Source: Acidobacteriaceae bacterium (GTDB lineage: Bacteria; Acidobacteriota; Terriglobia; Terriglobales; Acidobacteriaceae). Taken from it: a stretch of 64,000 nucleotides of DNA. Below the pieces are notes generated by a model. That model had not been told where the DNA came from, did not search any database, and saw only the letters and a program-made list of their open reading frames with translations. Both the position numbers and the translations under genes were made by a program. The stretch is from the NCBI GenBank assembly GCA_903642235.1, contig CAHJWL010000006.1:186001-250000 (forward strand), written 5' to 3'. Positions 32,933 through 42,130 of this stretch are shown one piece after another (position 1 is the stretch's first letter; every line of letters begins with the position of its first letter).

Positions 32933-33352
32933 TCACCTCGCTTCCTGGATGAAGGAGGATGCTGTGCCGTCGGTCGCGTTGATGAAGTGAATGTCATGCG
33001 GGTCGCGACGGGGCGTGTCGAGTGCGAGAAAGACGACGGGGCTTTCCGTGATCTCTGGAAGCGCGTGGATGGTGTTTCGCTCAAAGAAGAGAAAGGCGCC
33101 AGGAGCGAAGTCGCCGCCGCTGGCCGGGTCGCCGATCCAGAAGGTGCCGCGGCCGGAGAGCACGTAGAGGAACTCATCGCTGCCGCTGTGGAAGTGGGCG
33201 GGTGTCCCGCGGTAGACACGGAAGACGCGGGCACTGGCGTGGGCGCGGTCGACGAGATAGCGGTCGAGCAGGAGGGTGTCGGCGTGCTCCGGGAACGAGG
33301 CAGCGATGGCGTGGAGGTCGAAGCGCGCGGAGGTGTTTGCAGGGTCAGGCAT
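32933..33352 (-). CDS. single-domain cupin protein
   Basis: 139 residues. The cupin motif 1 is HFHSGSDEFLYVLSGRGTFW and motif 2 is FLFFERNTIHALPEI, giving His-x-His, Glu and His metal ligands. Start 33352 (MPDPANTSARFDLHAIAASF) is preceded by AAGGCGG. Cupins of this type are often dioxygenases, isomerases or sensors; nothing narrows the substrate. It is downstream of the M13 peptidase gene on the opposite coordinate side, same strand as that gene. Confidence 0.8.
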   Translation of the reverse strand: MPDPANTSARFDLHAIAASFPEHADTLLLDRYLVDRAHASARVFRVYRGTPAHFHSGSDEFLYVLSGRGTFWIGDPASGGDFAPGAFLFFERNTIHALPEITESPVVFLALDTPRRDPHDIHFINATDGTASSFIQEAR

Positions 33353-33468
33353 GGTTGCCGCCTTTGCTGTGTGCTTGGTCGAGTGTCGAGGATTGGCTTT
33401 GTGCCGTTGCAGGCGTAAGGAAACAGCAGATCCCTCTTGGCTGATAAACAAACATGAAGCCGCCTGCG

Positions 33469-35514
33469 TCACCAGACCTTGCAGGTGGGAGTATGGACCA
33501 TGGGCTGGCCGGCTTTGCAGCCGAAGGCCTGTTGGAACTGCGGCAGATTGGAAACGACGCCGTTGATGCGGGCGAAGCCGGGAGAGTGGGGGTCGGTGAT
33601 GGCGCTGACGCGCTGGTTTTCCGGGCGCTCATTTTCGCACGCCCACTGGGCCATGCCGATGAAGAAGCGCTGGTCGGGAGTGAAGCCGTCGACTTTCTGT
33701 AGCTGCTCGCCTGCGGTCTGTTTCTGCCAAGCGATGTAGGCGAGCAGTGTGCCGCCGAGGTCGGCGACGTCTTCGCCGCTGGTGAGTTTGGAGTTGATGT
33801 GGATGTCGTCAACGACGATGTAGGTGGCGTACTGGTCGCGAACGCAGTTGATGTGGTCTTCGAAGCCTTTCGCGTCGGCGGGTGTCCACCAGTCGCGGAG
33901 GTTGCCCTTGTCATCGAACTGGCGGCCTTCGTCGTCGAAGGCGTGCGTGAGCTCGTGGCCGATGGTGGCGCCGGTGTTGCCGTAGTTGGGGGCGTCATCG
34001 AGTTTGACGTCGTAGAGAGGCGGCTGCAGGACGCCGGCGGGGAAGTTGATGTCGTTCATCTGCGGATTAAAGTAGGCGTTGACGGTGGGCGGGGTCATAC
34101 CCCACTCGTTAAGATCAACGGGTTTGCCGAGCTTGTGCCACTGGCGCTGGTCTTCAAAGAGGGTGGCGCGGAGGACATTATCGAAGTAGGCGCTTGGGGC
34201 GATGGTGAGGGCAGAGTAGTCGCGCCACGTATTTGGGTAACCGATCTTGTTACGAATGGCGGAGAGCTTGCGGAGGGCCTCCTGCTTTGTCGGAGCAGTC
34301 ATCCAGGGAAGGGCTTCGATCTCGGCGTGCATGGCGGTCTCAATCTGCTCGGTCATGCGCTGGGTCTTTGACTTCATGTCGGCCGAGAAGGTGCGGCGGA
34401 CGAACTCCTGGCCGAGGGCCTCGCCGAGATAGCGATCGGCGCCGCGGGTGCAGGTCTTCCAGCGTGGGAGCATGGCGGGGATGCCGCGGAGGGTGTGGCC
34501 GAAGAAGTCGAAGTGGGCCTGCTCAAACCCGTGCGCGAGGTAGGGGCTGGCGGCGTCGAGAAGATGGAAGCGGAGATAGGTGCGGAGATCGTCGACGGGC
34601 TCGGTGGTGAGTTCGGCCTGGACGGCTTTGAGGAAGTCGGGCTGCGAGACGTTGAGCTTGCCGGTAACCGTGGCGTCCTGAGTCTTGAAGTAGACAGGCC
34701 AGTCGATAGCGGGGGCGAGGGCGGAGAGCTCGCTGACGGTCATGGGGTGGTAGGTCTTGTGCGGATCGCGGCGATCTACGCGGGAGAGCGAGGCTTTGGC
34801 GAGGGCAGTTTCGATGCGGAGGATGGTGGCGGCGTCAGTGGTGGCCTGCGCGGCGGGCTCGCCGGCGAGGGTGAGGAGGTGCTCGATGTAGGCGGTGTAC
34901 TGCTGGCGAATGGTGACGCTCTTGGCGTCGGAGTTGAGGTAGTAGTCGCGGTCAGGGAGGGCGAGGCCGCCGGCTTCGAGCGCAACGATGACAAGTGACG
35001 AGTCGACGGCATCCTGACCGGTGCCGGATTCAAAGAAAAAGCTGCCGATGGCGGTGTGGTCGAGGGTAGCGAGGGCGCTGATGAGCTCGGGGCGGGTGCG
35101 AAGGGCGTCAATGCGGGCGAGCGCGGGGGCGAGGGGTTTCAGGCCGGCAGCGTCAATGGCGGAGGTGTCCAAGCAGGCGGCGAAGTAGTCGCCGACCTTT
35201 TGCTGGACGGGCGTGCGGTTGGTCGCGGCGGCGTCTTCCTTGAGGATGCCCCAGAGGAACTGCTGGTTGTCGTTGCCGAGCTTGGCGTAGACGGACCAGC
35301 TGGCCTGGTCGGCGGGGATGGGATTGTTCCGCTGCCAGCCGCCGCAGGTGAACTTGTAGAAGTCTGTGCAGGGGTCGACGGCGCGATCGAGGCTGGTGAG
35401 GTCGAGCGACGGCGAGTACGGCATGGCGGAGAGGGGCTGCTGGGCGAGCAGAGCGGGGGCGACAACAAGCGCGACGGCTGCGGTGGCGAGGGCCAGCAGG
35501 GCTTTGAGAGGCAT
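33469..35514 (-). CDS. M13 family (neprilysin-like) zinc metallopeptidase, exported
   Basis: 681 residues from ATG 35514. Signal peptide (LLALATAAVALVVAPALLAQ), then SLDRAVDPCTDFYKFTCGGW, the classical M13_N opening. The catalytic domain has VNAYFNPQMNDINFPAGVLQ, the zinc motif GHELTHAFDDEGRQFD (HExxH) and the third-ligand motif GEDVADLGG, where most members have GENIADLGG. The chain ends with the usual C-x-V-W (CKVW). A 2-kb protein of typical family length. It degrades peptides in the periplasm. AGGAGATCCC is the ribosome-binding site. Confidence 0.94.
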   Translation of the reverse strand: MPLKALLALATAAVALVVAPALLAQQPLSAMPYSPSLDLTSLDRAVDPCTDFYKFTCGGWQRNNPIPADQASWSVYAKLGNDNQQFLWGILKEDAAATNRTPVQQKVGDYFAACLDTSAIDAAGLKPLAPALARIDALRTRPELISALATLDHTAIGSFFFESGTGQDAVDSSLVIVALEAGGLALPDRDYYLNSDAKSVTIRQQYTAYIEHLLTLAGEPAAQATTDAATILRIETALAKASLSRVDRRDPHKTYHPMTVSELSALAPAIDWPVYFKTQDATVTGKLNVSQPDFLKAVQAELTTEPVDDLRTYLRFHLLDAASPYLAHGFEQAHFDFFGHTLRGIPAMLPRWKTCTRGADRYLGEALGQEFVRRTFSADMKSKTQRMTEQIETAMHAEIEALPWMTAPTKQEALRKLSAIRNKIGYPNTWRDYSALTIAPSAYFDNVLRATLFEDQRQWHKLGKPVDLNEWGMTPPTVNAYFNPQMNDINFPAGVLQPPLYDVKLDDAPNYGNTGATIGHELTHAFDDEGRQFDDKGNLRDWWTPADAKGFEDHINCVRDQYATYIVVDDIHINSKLTSGEDVADLGGTLLAYIAWQKQTAGEQLQKVDGFTPDQRFFIGMAQWACENERPENQRVSAITDPHSPGFARINGVVSNLPQFQQAFGCKAGQPMVHTPTCKVW

Positions 35515-35835
35515 GGGATCTCCTGTGGAAGCCATCGTACATCGGCGCAGGAATGCGGAGTCCAGAGAGGGTCAGCAGAGTGCGCCCGGAGGTTGGCGAG
35601 AACGTTGTTGCAGGAGCTTTATCATCCTGCGTGTCATAGGTTTGCGGCGCTGTATGCCTGACGCAAGCGGCTATTCTTTGCTGTTGACGAATGATCTCTG
35701 CGGCGGGATGATGGCTGCACCCGTATGCCCCCTGTCCTGCGTTTCTGAGTGCAGGACGCGCCGCTCGCCGAGGCACGATCCGGCGGGACTCTCGACAACC
35801 GGCTCCTTTGAGCCTGTCTTTGCAGGAGGCCCCGC

Positions 35836-36732
35836 ATGAAAAGCATTCTGTACGCCCTCGTTCTTTCCCTCCTTGCCGCACCCGCATCCGGGTTTGCCGC
35901 CGAACAGCTGATCCCGGCCGGATCGATTCTGCAGTGCACGGTCTCCGAGCCGAAGCTGTCGTCGAAGACGGCGGATATCGGAGATCCGGTGCTGTGCCGG
36001 GTAAGCCATTTTGAGATGTATGGGCGATCGGCGTTTCCGTATGGGAGCTACCTCGTGGGGCGGTTTGAGGACTACAGGGATCCCGGTCACCTGGTAGGCA
36101 AGGGATGGATGGAGCTGAAGTTCGACCGGATGGTGCTGCCGCCGGGAACGGTGGTGCCGCTGGCGGCAAAGGTGGTGCAGGTGCCGAACTACCCGGTGGA
36201 CAAGGAAGGACGGATTCACGGCAAGGGGCACCCGGTGCGGGATACGCTCGAGTGGATGGTCCCGGTGCTGTGGCCGATCGACCTGATCAACCTGCCACGA
36301 CGCGGACCGCGGCCGGTGCTGAAGGCAGAGACGCGCCTGACGCTGAAGATCATGGATGATCTCGGGGTTCCAGTGCGCGATGTAGCGGCGGAGACCGGAC
36401 CTGCGCTGACGCCGCGTGCCCCGGTGATATACCAGCAGCCGGCACCGGAGCCGGTGCCGATCACGGTGGAGCACATCTATGACACGCCGCCTGCACCCCC
36501 CGTGCCGATCGCCATGGCACCGGTGCCGCAGCAGCCGACGCTGCTGGTCATGCGGAACGGGATGGGGATGTACGCGAGCAACTACTGGTTCGATGGCGGC
36601 GGGCGGGTGCACTATACGGCCATGAACGGAGCGCCAGTGGTGATGGGCCGCGAGCAGCTGGACTGGGCGTCGACCGTGGCGGTGAACCGGCAACGGGGCG
36701 TGAGCTTTGGCGGTCAACCGGCGGCTTACTAA
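35836..36732 (+). CDS. exported hypothetical protein
   Basis: 298 residues with a signal peptide (SILYALVLSLLAAPASGFAA). The mature N-terminal part is beta-rich with two Cys (QCTVSEPKLSSK, VLCRVSHFEMYG) and ends near LDLPGTVVPLAAKVV-like VLPPGTVVPLAAKVVQVP, resembling domains that control soluble constants such as TrbI/VirB10-like barrels, but that is weak. A Pro-rich linker (PAPEPVPITVEH, TPPAPPVPIAMAP) leads to a C-terminal module with YASNYWFDGGGRVHYTAMNG and LDWASTVAVNRQRGVSF, which I recognise only as a recurrent acidobacterial pattern. Function unknown. A terminator follows. Confidence 0.72.
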   Translation: MKSILYALVLSLLAAPASGFAAEQLIPAGSILQCTVSEPKLSSKTADIGDPVLCRVSHFEMYGRSAFPYGSYLVGRFEDYRDPGHLVGKGWMELKFDRMVLPPGTVVPLAAKVVQVPNYPVDKEGRIHGKGHPVRDTLEWMVPVLWPIDLINLPRRGPRPVLKAETRLTLKIMDDLGVPVRDVAAETGPALTPRAPVIYQQPAPEPVPITVEHIYDTPPAPPVPIAMAPVPQQPTLLVMRNGMGMYASNYWFDGGGRVHYTAMNGAPVVMGREQLDWASTVAVNRQRGVSFGGQPAAY

Positions 36733-36911
36733 GAGTGTTGGAAGAGTGCGGAAGATCGATATGGTGGTCCTTCACGAGCGTGTTGCGAAAGTCGAGACGC
36801 GCCAAGCCCTCCAAGCTCGCTCCGAACATCAGGGCGAGGCACTGCCGTCTGTGTCACATGTGACAGTTTCAGAAATCTCTCCGGGACAAATTAAGCATGT
36901 GATACAGAAAG

Positions 36912-36939
36912 AGCCGCACCGAAATGGGTGCGGCTTCTT
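36912..36939. terminator. rho-independent terminator between convergent genes
   Basis: AGCCGCACC (36912-36920) pairs with GGTGCGGCT (36927-36935), loop GAAATG, followed by TCTT; the other strand has a matching run of A/G then TTTCTGT, so it may serve the azoreductase gene too. Confidence 0.75.
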
Positions 36940-36966
36940 CGTGCTTCTCTTGGTATGCAGAACGAG

Positions 36967-37596
36967 CTATACGGCGGCAGCTGACTTGAGCTGATCGGCG
37001 AACGGCGCGGTGAACTGCTCGATCGGTGTCTGACCGGAGTTGAGCACATAGGTGCCGCCGGCATCGACAAAGGTGACGTCCTTAATGCCAAGAAAGCCGA
37101 GGACGAGCTTCAAATACGGCTTTTCCGCGTTGTAGCTCTCGGCGGGGCTTCCGGGGCCGTAGTTGCCGGAGCTGGCGATGATGATGGTGGCCTTCTTGCC
37201 CTCGATAAGGCCGGCGTAGGAGCCATCGGCGTTGACCTTGAAGGTCTGCCCGATGCGGCAGATGTGGTCGATCCAGGCCTTGAGGACAGCGGGCACGGCG
37301 AAGTTGTACATGGGGGTGGTGAGGAGGATGTGGTCGGCTGCCTTGATCTCCGCGATGAACTCGTCGCCCAGCTTGAGGGCGGCCTTGTGCTCAGGGGTGC
37401 GGGCCTCCTCGGGGCTATAGGCGCCCATGATCCAGGGAAGATCGACGAAGGGCATGTTGGTGGTGGCGAGGTTGCGGGTGATAACGGTCGAACCGGGGTT
37501 TGCCTGCTGGAACTGCTCGAGAAATTCGTTTCCGAGCTTCCGCGAGACGGAGTGATCTCCGCGCGGGCTGACGTCGATCTTGAGAAGTGAGGCCAT
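36967..37596 (-). CDS. azoR: FMN-dependent NADH-azoreductase
   Basis: 209 residues in the flavodoxin-like fold. Segments: LLKIDVSPRGDHSVSRKLGN, ADHILLTTPMYNFAVPAVLK (FMN site), AWIDHICRIGQTF and IIIASSGNYGPGSP. The enzyme reduces quinones and azo compounds with NADH and probably protects against electrophiles. AAGGAGATCGA precedes the ATG. No regulator gene is adjacent. Confidence 0.92.
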   Translation of the reverse strand: MASLLKIDVSPRGDHSVSRKLGNEFLEQFQQANPGSTVITRNLATTNMPFVDLPWIMGAYSPEEARTPEHKAALKLGDEFIAEIKAADHILLTTPMYNFAVPAVLKAWIDHICRIGQTFKVNADGSYAGLIEGKKATIIIASSGNYGPGSPAESYNAEKPYLKLVLGFLGIKDVTFVDAGGTYVLNSGQTPIEQFTAPFADQLKSAAAV

Positions 37597-37663
37597 TCGA
37601 TCTCCTTAGGCACGCTGGGGAGCGCGCTGTGTGGGTAGATGAGCGGCGCGAGAGGAGGGTTCA

Positions 37664-38176
37664 CTATAAGTTCGATGTCGAAGCTTCGTCGCTACGACCT
37701 GATGGATTTTCTTGTGCGCCCGCCTGCTCGAGGGCGGCGATATCGAGCTTCTTCATCGACATCATGGTCTGCATGGCGGCGGGATGGCGCAGCAGGCGGG
37801 TGAGGTGGACGGGAACGATCTGCCAGCTGACGCCGAACTTGTCTTTCAACCAGCCGCAGGCAGCTTCGCCGCCGCCGCCGGCGGTCAGGGCGGACCAGTA
37901 GCGATCGATCTCGTCCTGGGTTTCACAGCGGACGACGAGGGAGAAGGCCTCGGTGAGCTGAAAGGCCGGGCCGCCGTTGAGGAAGGTGACGAACTGGCCC
38001 TCAAGCTCGAGATCAAGCGCAAGGACGGAGCCTGCCGGGCCGGTGCCGGGTGCGGTGCCGGAGTCGGGCCAGCGCAGCTCGTTGAGCTTGCGGGCGTTAG
38101 GGAAGACGGAGAGATAGAAGTCTGCTGCGGCTTCGGCGTTGCTGTTGAACCAGAGGAAGGGCGTGATCTTGTTCAT
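37664..38176 (-). CDS. VOC-superfamily protein (PhnB / 3-demethylubiquinone-9 methyltransferase-like)
   Basis: 170 residues beginning KITPFLWFNSNAEAAADFYL with FLNGGPAFQLTEAFSLVV, YWSALTAGGGGEAACGWLKD and KFGVSWQIVP, the standard pattern of the PhnB-like glyoxalase fold often mislabelled as a demethylubiquinone methyltransferase. Function unknown, despite the database name. Divergent from thrS. Confidence 0.85.
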   Translation of the reverse strand: MNKITPFLWFNSNAEAAADFYLSVFPNARKLNELRWPDSGTAPGTGPAGSVLALDLELEGQFVTFLNGGPAFQLTEAFSLVVRCETQDEIDRYWSALTAGGGGEAACGWLKDKFGVSWQIVPVHLTRLLRHPAAMQTMMSMKKLDIAALEQAGAQENPSGRSDEASTSNL

Positions 38177-38331
38177 GGCTTGGGGCTCGCGTGAGTGTGT
38201 GGCAAGGTGCCTGGGTCGGCCGAACCGCTGTGAGGATCACGGTAAGGAAGAGGCGAAAAAACGTCAATCGCAAAGGCGCTGCACGGGCTCGGCGGTGCGC
38301 TGATGCGCGTGGAGCGGCTATCCTTAGAGGC

Positions 38332-40410
38332 GTGAGCGAACAATCAGTGGATCAGGTAGACGTGCAGCCCTCGATGATACGGATTCAATTGCTGGACGGC
38401 AGCATGCGCGAGGTGGCGCGGGGGACGACGCCGCTTGAGGTGGCGACGAGCATCTCGCCGCGGCTGGCGGCAGTGGTGGTGGTGGCACGCATCAAGCCGC
38501 TGGCTGGGCGGGCGGACGAAGGCACTGCTGAGGCGGAGGCTGGCGCGAGCGAGGAGGCGATGTACGCGGCCTCTGCTGGTGGAAATGACGATCGGCTGGT
38601 GGATCTCTCGATGCCGCTCCACGAGGATGTGGCGCTTTGGCTGCTGAAGGAGCAGGACGAAGCCTCTCTCAGAGTCGTTCGGCACTCGGCGGCGCACGTC
38701 ATGGCGACGGCGATCCTGGAGCTGTTTCCGGAGACCAAGCTGGGGCACGGGCCGGCGACGGACAGTGGATTCTTTTACGACGTATACCGCGCCCAGCCGT
38801 TCTCGGATGCGGACCTTCTGGCGATCGAAGCGCGCATGGCCGAGGTGGTCGCGCGCGACGAGGCGTTTGTGCGCGAGGAGGAGCCGCGCGAGAAGGGCCT
38901 GCTCGATTACGAGAAGGCCGGCGAGTTCATGAAGCTGCACTTCATTGAGCGCTTTACGAAGCCGGGGGAGGAGATCTCGCTCTATCGCAATGGGAACTTC
39001 ACGGATTTCTGTCGCGGACCGCATGTGCCCTCGACGGGACGGGTGAGGGCATTCAAGGTGACGAGCGTGGCGGGCGCGTACTGGCTGGGCGATGAGAAGA
39101 ATCAGCAGCTGCAGCGGGTGTATGGCACGGCGTTCTTCAACGCGAAGGATCTGGACGCGCACTTCAAAAGGCTGGAGGAGATCAAGGCGCGCGACCATCG
39201 CGTGCTGGGCAAGCAGCTGGACCTGTTTTCGATCCAGGAGGTCGCGGGGGCGGGGCTGATCTTCTGGCATCCGAAGGGCGGGCTGATCCGCAAGGCGATG
39301 GAAGACTGGATGCGCGATGAATGTATCCGGCGTGGTTACAATATGGTTTACACGCCACATATCATGCGGCGCGAGCTGTGGAAGATCAGCGGGCACGAGG
39401 GTTTTTATGGGCAGAATATGTATCCGCCGATGGAGCTGGACGACGCGGAGTACCGGCTGAAGCCGATGAACTGCCCGGGCCACATTTTGATTTATAAGAA
39501 CACGCCCAAGAGTTATCGCGACCTGCCGGTGCGGTATGCGGAGCTGGGCAATGTGTATCGCTACGAGCGCTCGGGAACCATGCACGGACTGCTACGGGTG
39601 CGCGGCTTTACGCAGGATGATGCGCATATCTTCTGCACGCCGGAGCAGATTGAAGACGAGGTGGTGGCATGCATCGAGTTCGCGCAATCGGTGCTCGAGA
39701 CGTTCGGGTTTGCGGAGTTCAAGGTGGAGCTTTCCACATGGGACCCGAAGGACATGAAGAGCTACACGGGGTCGCCCGAGAACTGGGAGCTGGCGATCGG
39801 ATCGCTAAAGTCCGCGCTTGATCGCAAGGGTATTCCGTATAAGGAAATCGCGGGCGAAGCGGCGTTTTATGGGCCGAAGATCGATGTGAAGCTGGTGGAT
39901 GTGCTGGGGCGGCTGTGGCAGCTCTCGACCGTGCAGTTTGACTTCAACCTGCCGGCGCGGTTTGCGCTTGAATACACGGGCGAGGATGGCGAGAAGCATC
40001 AGCCGGTGATGGTGCATCGAGCGTTATTTGGTTCGGTGGAACGATTCTTTGGTGTGCTGATTGAGCACTATGCCGGGGCGTTTCCGATGTGGCTGGCTCC
40101 GGTGCAGGTGGGATTGGTACCGATCTCGGAGAAGCATCTGGACTATGCGTACGCGGTCAAGGCGAAGCTCGAGGCAGCGGGGGTGCGCGTGGAGCTGGAT
40201 GCGCGGAACGAGAAGATGAACGCAAAAATCCGCGAGTTCACGCTGCAGAAGGTGCCGTTTGTGCTGGTCATGGGCGACAAGGAAGCGGCGGCAGAGGCAG
40301 TCAGTGTGCGGGTTCGAAGCAAGGGCGACGAGGGATCTGTGGCGTTGACGAAGTTTGTGGAACGGGCCGTGCGGCTTGCGCGCGGGCATGGGATGGAGCT
40401 GTCGTCGTAG
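38332..40410 (+). CDS. thrS: threonyl-tRNA synthetase
   Basis: About 692 residues. TGS domain at the N-terminus (IRIQLLDGSMREVARGTTPL), editing domain with RHSAAHVMATAILELFP and the FTDFCRGPHVPSTG motif, class II catalytic core with HPKGGLIRKAMEDWMRDE, MNCPGHILIYKNTPKSYRDL, the arginine in RYERSGTMHGLLRVRGFTQ and the C-terminal anticodon domain (LVPISEKHLDYAYAVKAKLE). The Cys/His zinc ligands of the core are intact (NCPGH). The start is taken as GTG 38332 (AGAGGC upstream); ATG 38374 is an alternative. Aminoacylates tRNA-Thr. A 25-residue Ala/Glu-rich insert follows the TGS domain. Confidence 0.96.
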   Translation: MSEQSVDQVDVQPSMIRIQLLDGSMREVARGTTPLEVATSISPRLAAVVVVARIKPLAGRADEGTAEAEAGASEEAMYAASAGGNDDRLVDLSMPLHEDVALWLLKEQDEASLRVVRHSAAHVMATAILELFPETKLGHGPATDSGFFYDVYRAQPFSDADLLAIEARMAEVVARDEAFVREEEPREKGLLDYEKAGEFMKLHFIERFTKPGEEISLYRNGNFTDFCRGPHVPSTGRVRAFKVTSVAGAYWLGDEKNQQLQRVYGTAFFNAKDLDAHFKRLEEIKARDHRVLGKQLDLFSIQEVAGAGLIFWHPKGGLIRKAMEDWMRDECIRRGYNMVYTPHIMRRELWKISGHEGFYGQNMYPPMELDDAEYRLKPMNCPGHILIYKNTPKSYRDLPVRYAELGNVYRYERSGTMHGLLRVRGFTQDDAHIFCTPEQIEDEVVACIEFAQSVLETFGFAEFKVELSTWDPKDMKSYTGSPENWELAIGSLKSALDRKGIPYKEIAGEAAFYGPKIDVKLVDVLGRLWQLSTVQFDFNLPARFALEYTGEDGEKHQPVMVHRALFGSVERFFGVLIEHYAGAFPMWLAPVQVGLVPISEKHLDYAYAVKAKLEAAGVRVELDARNEKMNAKIREFTLQKVPFVLVMGDKEAAAEAVSVRVRSKGDEGSVALTKFVERAVRLARGHGMELSS

Positions 40411-40430
40411 TCCTTTTGTTTGCTGCTCGT

Positions 40431-40513
40431 TGTCGCCAGACGTGTTGATTGAGTCGACACGATTGCCCGGAGAGCTTCATCGCGATCCCGCGCACCGAAT
40501 GCTTCTGGCGACA
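40431..40513. repeat. inverted repeat downstream of thrS
   Basis: TGTCGCCAGA (40431-40440) and TCTGGCGACA (40504-40513) are perfect inverted copies 63 bases apart in the 189-base gap after thrS. Arms could form a long hairpin; no T-run follows, so a terminator role is doubtful. Confidence 0.45.
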
Positions 40514-40599
40514 GCATGACTTGAAGACCTTACGCTGGTGACACGGGCGAAGGCGCTCGTCCGCTATGGAACGCTGGGCTTGGTACAAGTGATGAAACG

Positions 40600-41097
40600 A
40601 TGAGAGATTTTTTAGTTCGCGATTCGATACGGATCCATGCGCCGATCAAGCGATGTTTCCTGCTGTCGACCTCGATCGAACTGGTACAGCGGATCTTGGG
40701 AATGCGGCCGAGTGTCGCGGAGTCGCGGAAGACTGGCGGACTGATTGGGGCCGGGGATCAGCTGGTATGGCGCGGATGGAAGTTTGGTTTGCCGCAGATG
40801 CACGAGACGCTGATCACGGCGTTTGATCGGCCGAACCACTTTCAGGACACGATGGGGCGCGGACGGTTTGCGCGATTTCAACATGATCACTGGTTCAGGG
40901 TGGAGCGCAACGCTGCCGGGAGTGAGACGACGCTGCTTGAGGATGAGGTGCGCTTCGCGATGCCGCTAGGCTGGGCTGGAGCTACCGTCGGACGGCTGGT
41001 GATGGTGCCGCATGTGCGTCATCTGGTGAAGCGGCGGTTTGCCCTGCTGAAGCAGATTGCGGAGGGCGAAGACTGGCGGCAGTACGTGCCGGAATAA
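40600..41097 (+). CDS. SRPBCC (START-like) domain protein
   Basis: 165 residues. DSIRIHAPIKRCFLLSTSIE is the usual SRPBCC beta1-alpha1 opening and the domain continues through MHETLITAFDRPNHFQDTMG to FALLKQIAEG. A hydrophobic-ligand-binding fold; ligand unknown. It resembles the second SRPBCC gene at 42112-42690 (HAPIKRCF against AAPVERCF), so the two are probably paralogues flanking the oxidoreductase gene. Confidence 0.82.
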   Translation: MRDFLVRDSIRIHAPIKRCFLLSTSIELVQRILGMRPSVAESRKTGGLIGAGDQLVWRGWKFGLPQMHETLITAFDRPNHFQDTMGRGRFARFQHDHWFRVERNAAGSETTLLEDEVRFAMPLGWAGATVGRLVMVPHVRHLVKRRFALLKQIAEGEDWRQYVPE

Positions 41098-41179
41098 GGC
41101 TCAGAGTGAGAAGGCTGTCTGCTCACTCTCTGCGGCGCAGGGCCGGGCTCTCGCATCCGATGTGCAGAGGTGAGCTGCG

Positions 41180-42130
41180 ATGAAAGCTGTGGTGCTCCAC
41201 AAGTATGGCGGACCTGACGAACTGAAGTGGGAGGATGTGGCGGACGTGACAGCGGGGCCGGGAGAGGTCCTGGTAAGGGTCGCGGCGGCGAGCATCAACC
41301 CTGTGGACTACAAGATGCGGAGTGGTGAGGCAAAGGCGATCTTTCCGGTGGAGTTCCCGGCAGTCCTGGGGCGAGATGTTTCAGGGACGGTTGCCGCCGT
41401 GGGGGAGGATGTGACGGAGTTTGCCGAGGGCGATCGTGTCTTTGCGCTGGCAAACCAGACCTATGCGGAGCTGGTCGCGGTGAAGGCGAGTGAGTTGGCG
41501 CGCGTTCCTGAAAACCTCGACATCGTAGATGCCGCGGCTCTGCCGCTCGTGCTTCTGACCGGCGAGCAGGTGATAACGCGCGGCGTGAAGCCCGACAAGG
41601 GCTCGACGGTTCTGGTGGCAGGCGCGATCGGCGGCGTGGGACGTACGGCGGTGTACGCGGCAAAGCTGGCTGGCGCGACCGTGATTGCCGGCATACGCAA
41701 GAGTCAGCTCGACCAGGCAAGAACGCTCGGCGCGGATACCGTGGTGGCGCTTGACGATCCGACGGCGCTCGCGGAGGTTGGATTTCTGGATGGAATCGCC
41801 GATGCAGTCGGCGGCAAGACGGCTGAGCAGTTGCTCGGCAAGGTCAAGCAGGGCGGCGTCTTCGCATCGGTGCTTGGACCACCGGCGAATGCAGGCATGC
41901 ACCCGACAGTGCGGATCGTGCCTGTACGGGCGGAGCCGGACGTGCCGACACTCGAGCGGTTGGCCGAGGACGTGGTGCAGAAGCGACTCACCATTCCGGT
42001 TGACCGCATGCTGCCGATGAAGGAAGCGGCGGCAGGGCAACGGGCGGCAGAGAAGGGTGACTTGGCAAGGTGCTGCTGTTGGCGACAGGGTAAGCCGGGC
42101 ACGCGCACCGTTTGGCGGCTCTGGCCCTGA
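41180..42130 (+). CDS. zinc-type alcohol dehydrogenase / quinone-oxidoreductase-like protein, frameshifted at its C-terminus
   Basis: 316 residues as read. MDR family N-terminus (KAVVLHKYGGPDELKWEDVA, SINPVDYKMRSGEAK, FPAVLGRDVSGTVAAVG), NADP-binding VLVAGAIGGVGRTAVYAAKL and a C-terminal PVDRMLPMKEAAAGQRAAEK. After that the frame is wrong: it reads GDLARCCCWRQG, whereas the shifted frame reads GKVLLLATG and stops at 42091-42093, the expected family ending. A single missing base near 42058-42064 explains it. The zinc-binding cysteines of true alcohol dehydrogenases are absent, so this is a QOR-type reductase. Likely an NADPH-dependent reductase of small carbonyls or quinones. Confidence 0.85.
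   Translation: MKAVVLHKYGGPDELKWEDVADVTAGPGEVLVRVAAASINPVDYKMRSGEAKAIFPVEFPAVLGRDVSGTVAAVGEDVTEFAEGDRVFALANQTYAELVAVKASELARVPENLDIVDAAALPLVLLTGEQVITRGVKPDKGSTVLVAGAIGGVGRTAVYAAKLAGATVIAGIRKSQLDQARTLGADTVVALDDPTALAEVGFLDGIADAVGGKTAEQLLGKVKQGGVFASVLGPPANAGMHPTVRIVPVRAEPDVPTLERLAEDVVQKRLTIPVDRMLPMKEAAAGQRAAEKGDLARCCCWRQGKPGTRTVWRLWP

Noticed and set aside
38344..39585. 413-residue minus-strand reading frame
   Set aside because: Exact antisense of thrS; protein is Arg/His/Leu-rich and matches nothing.
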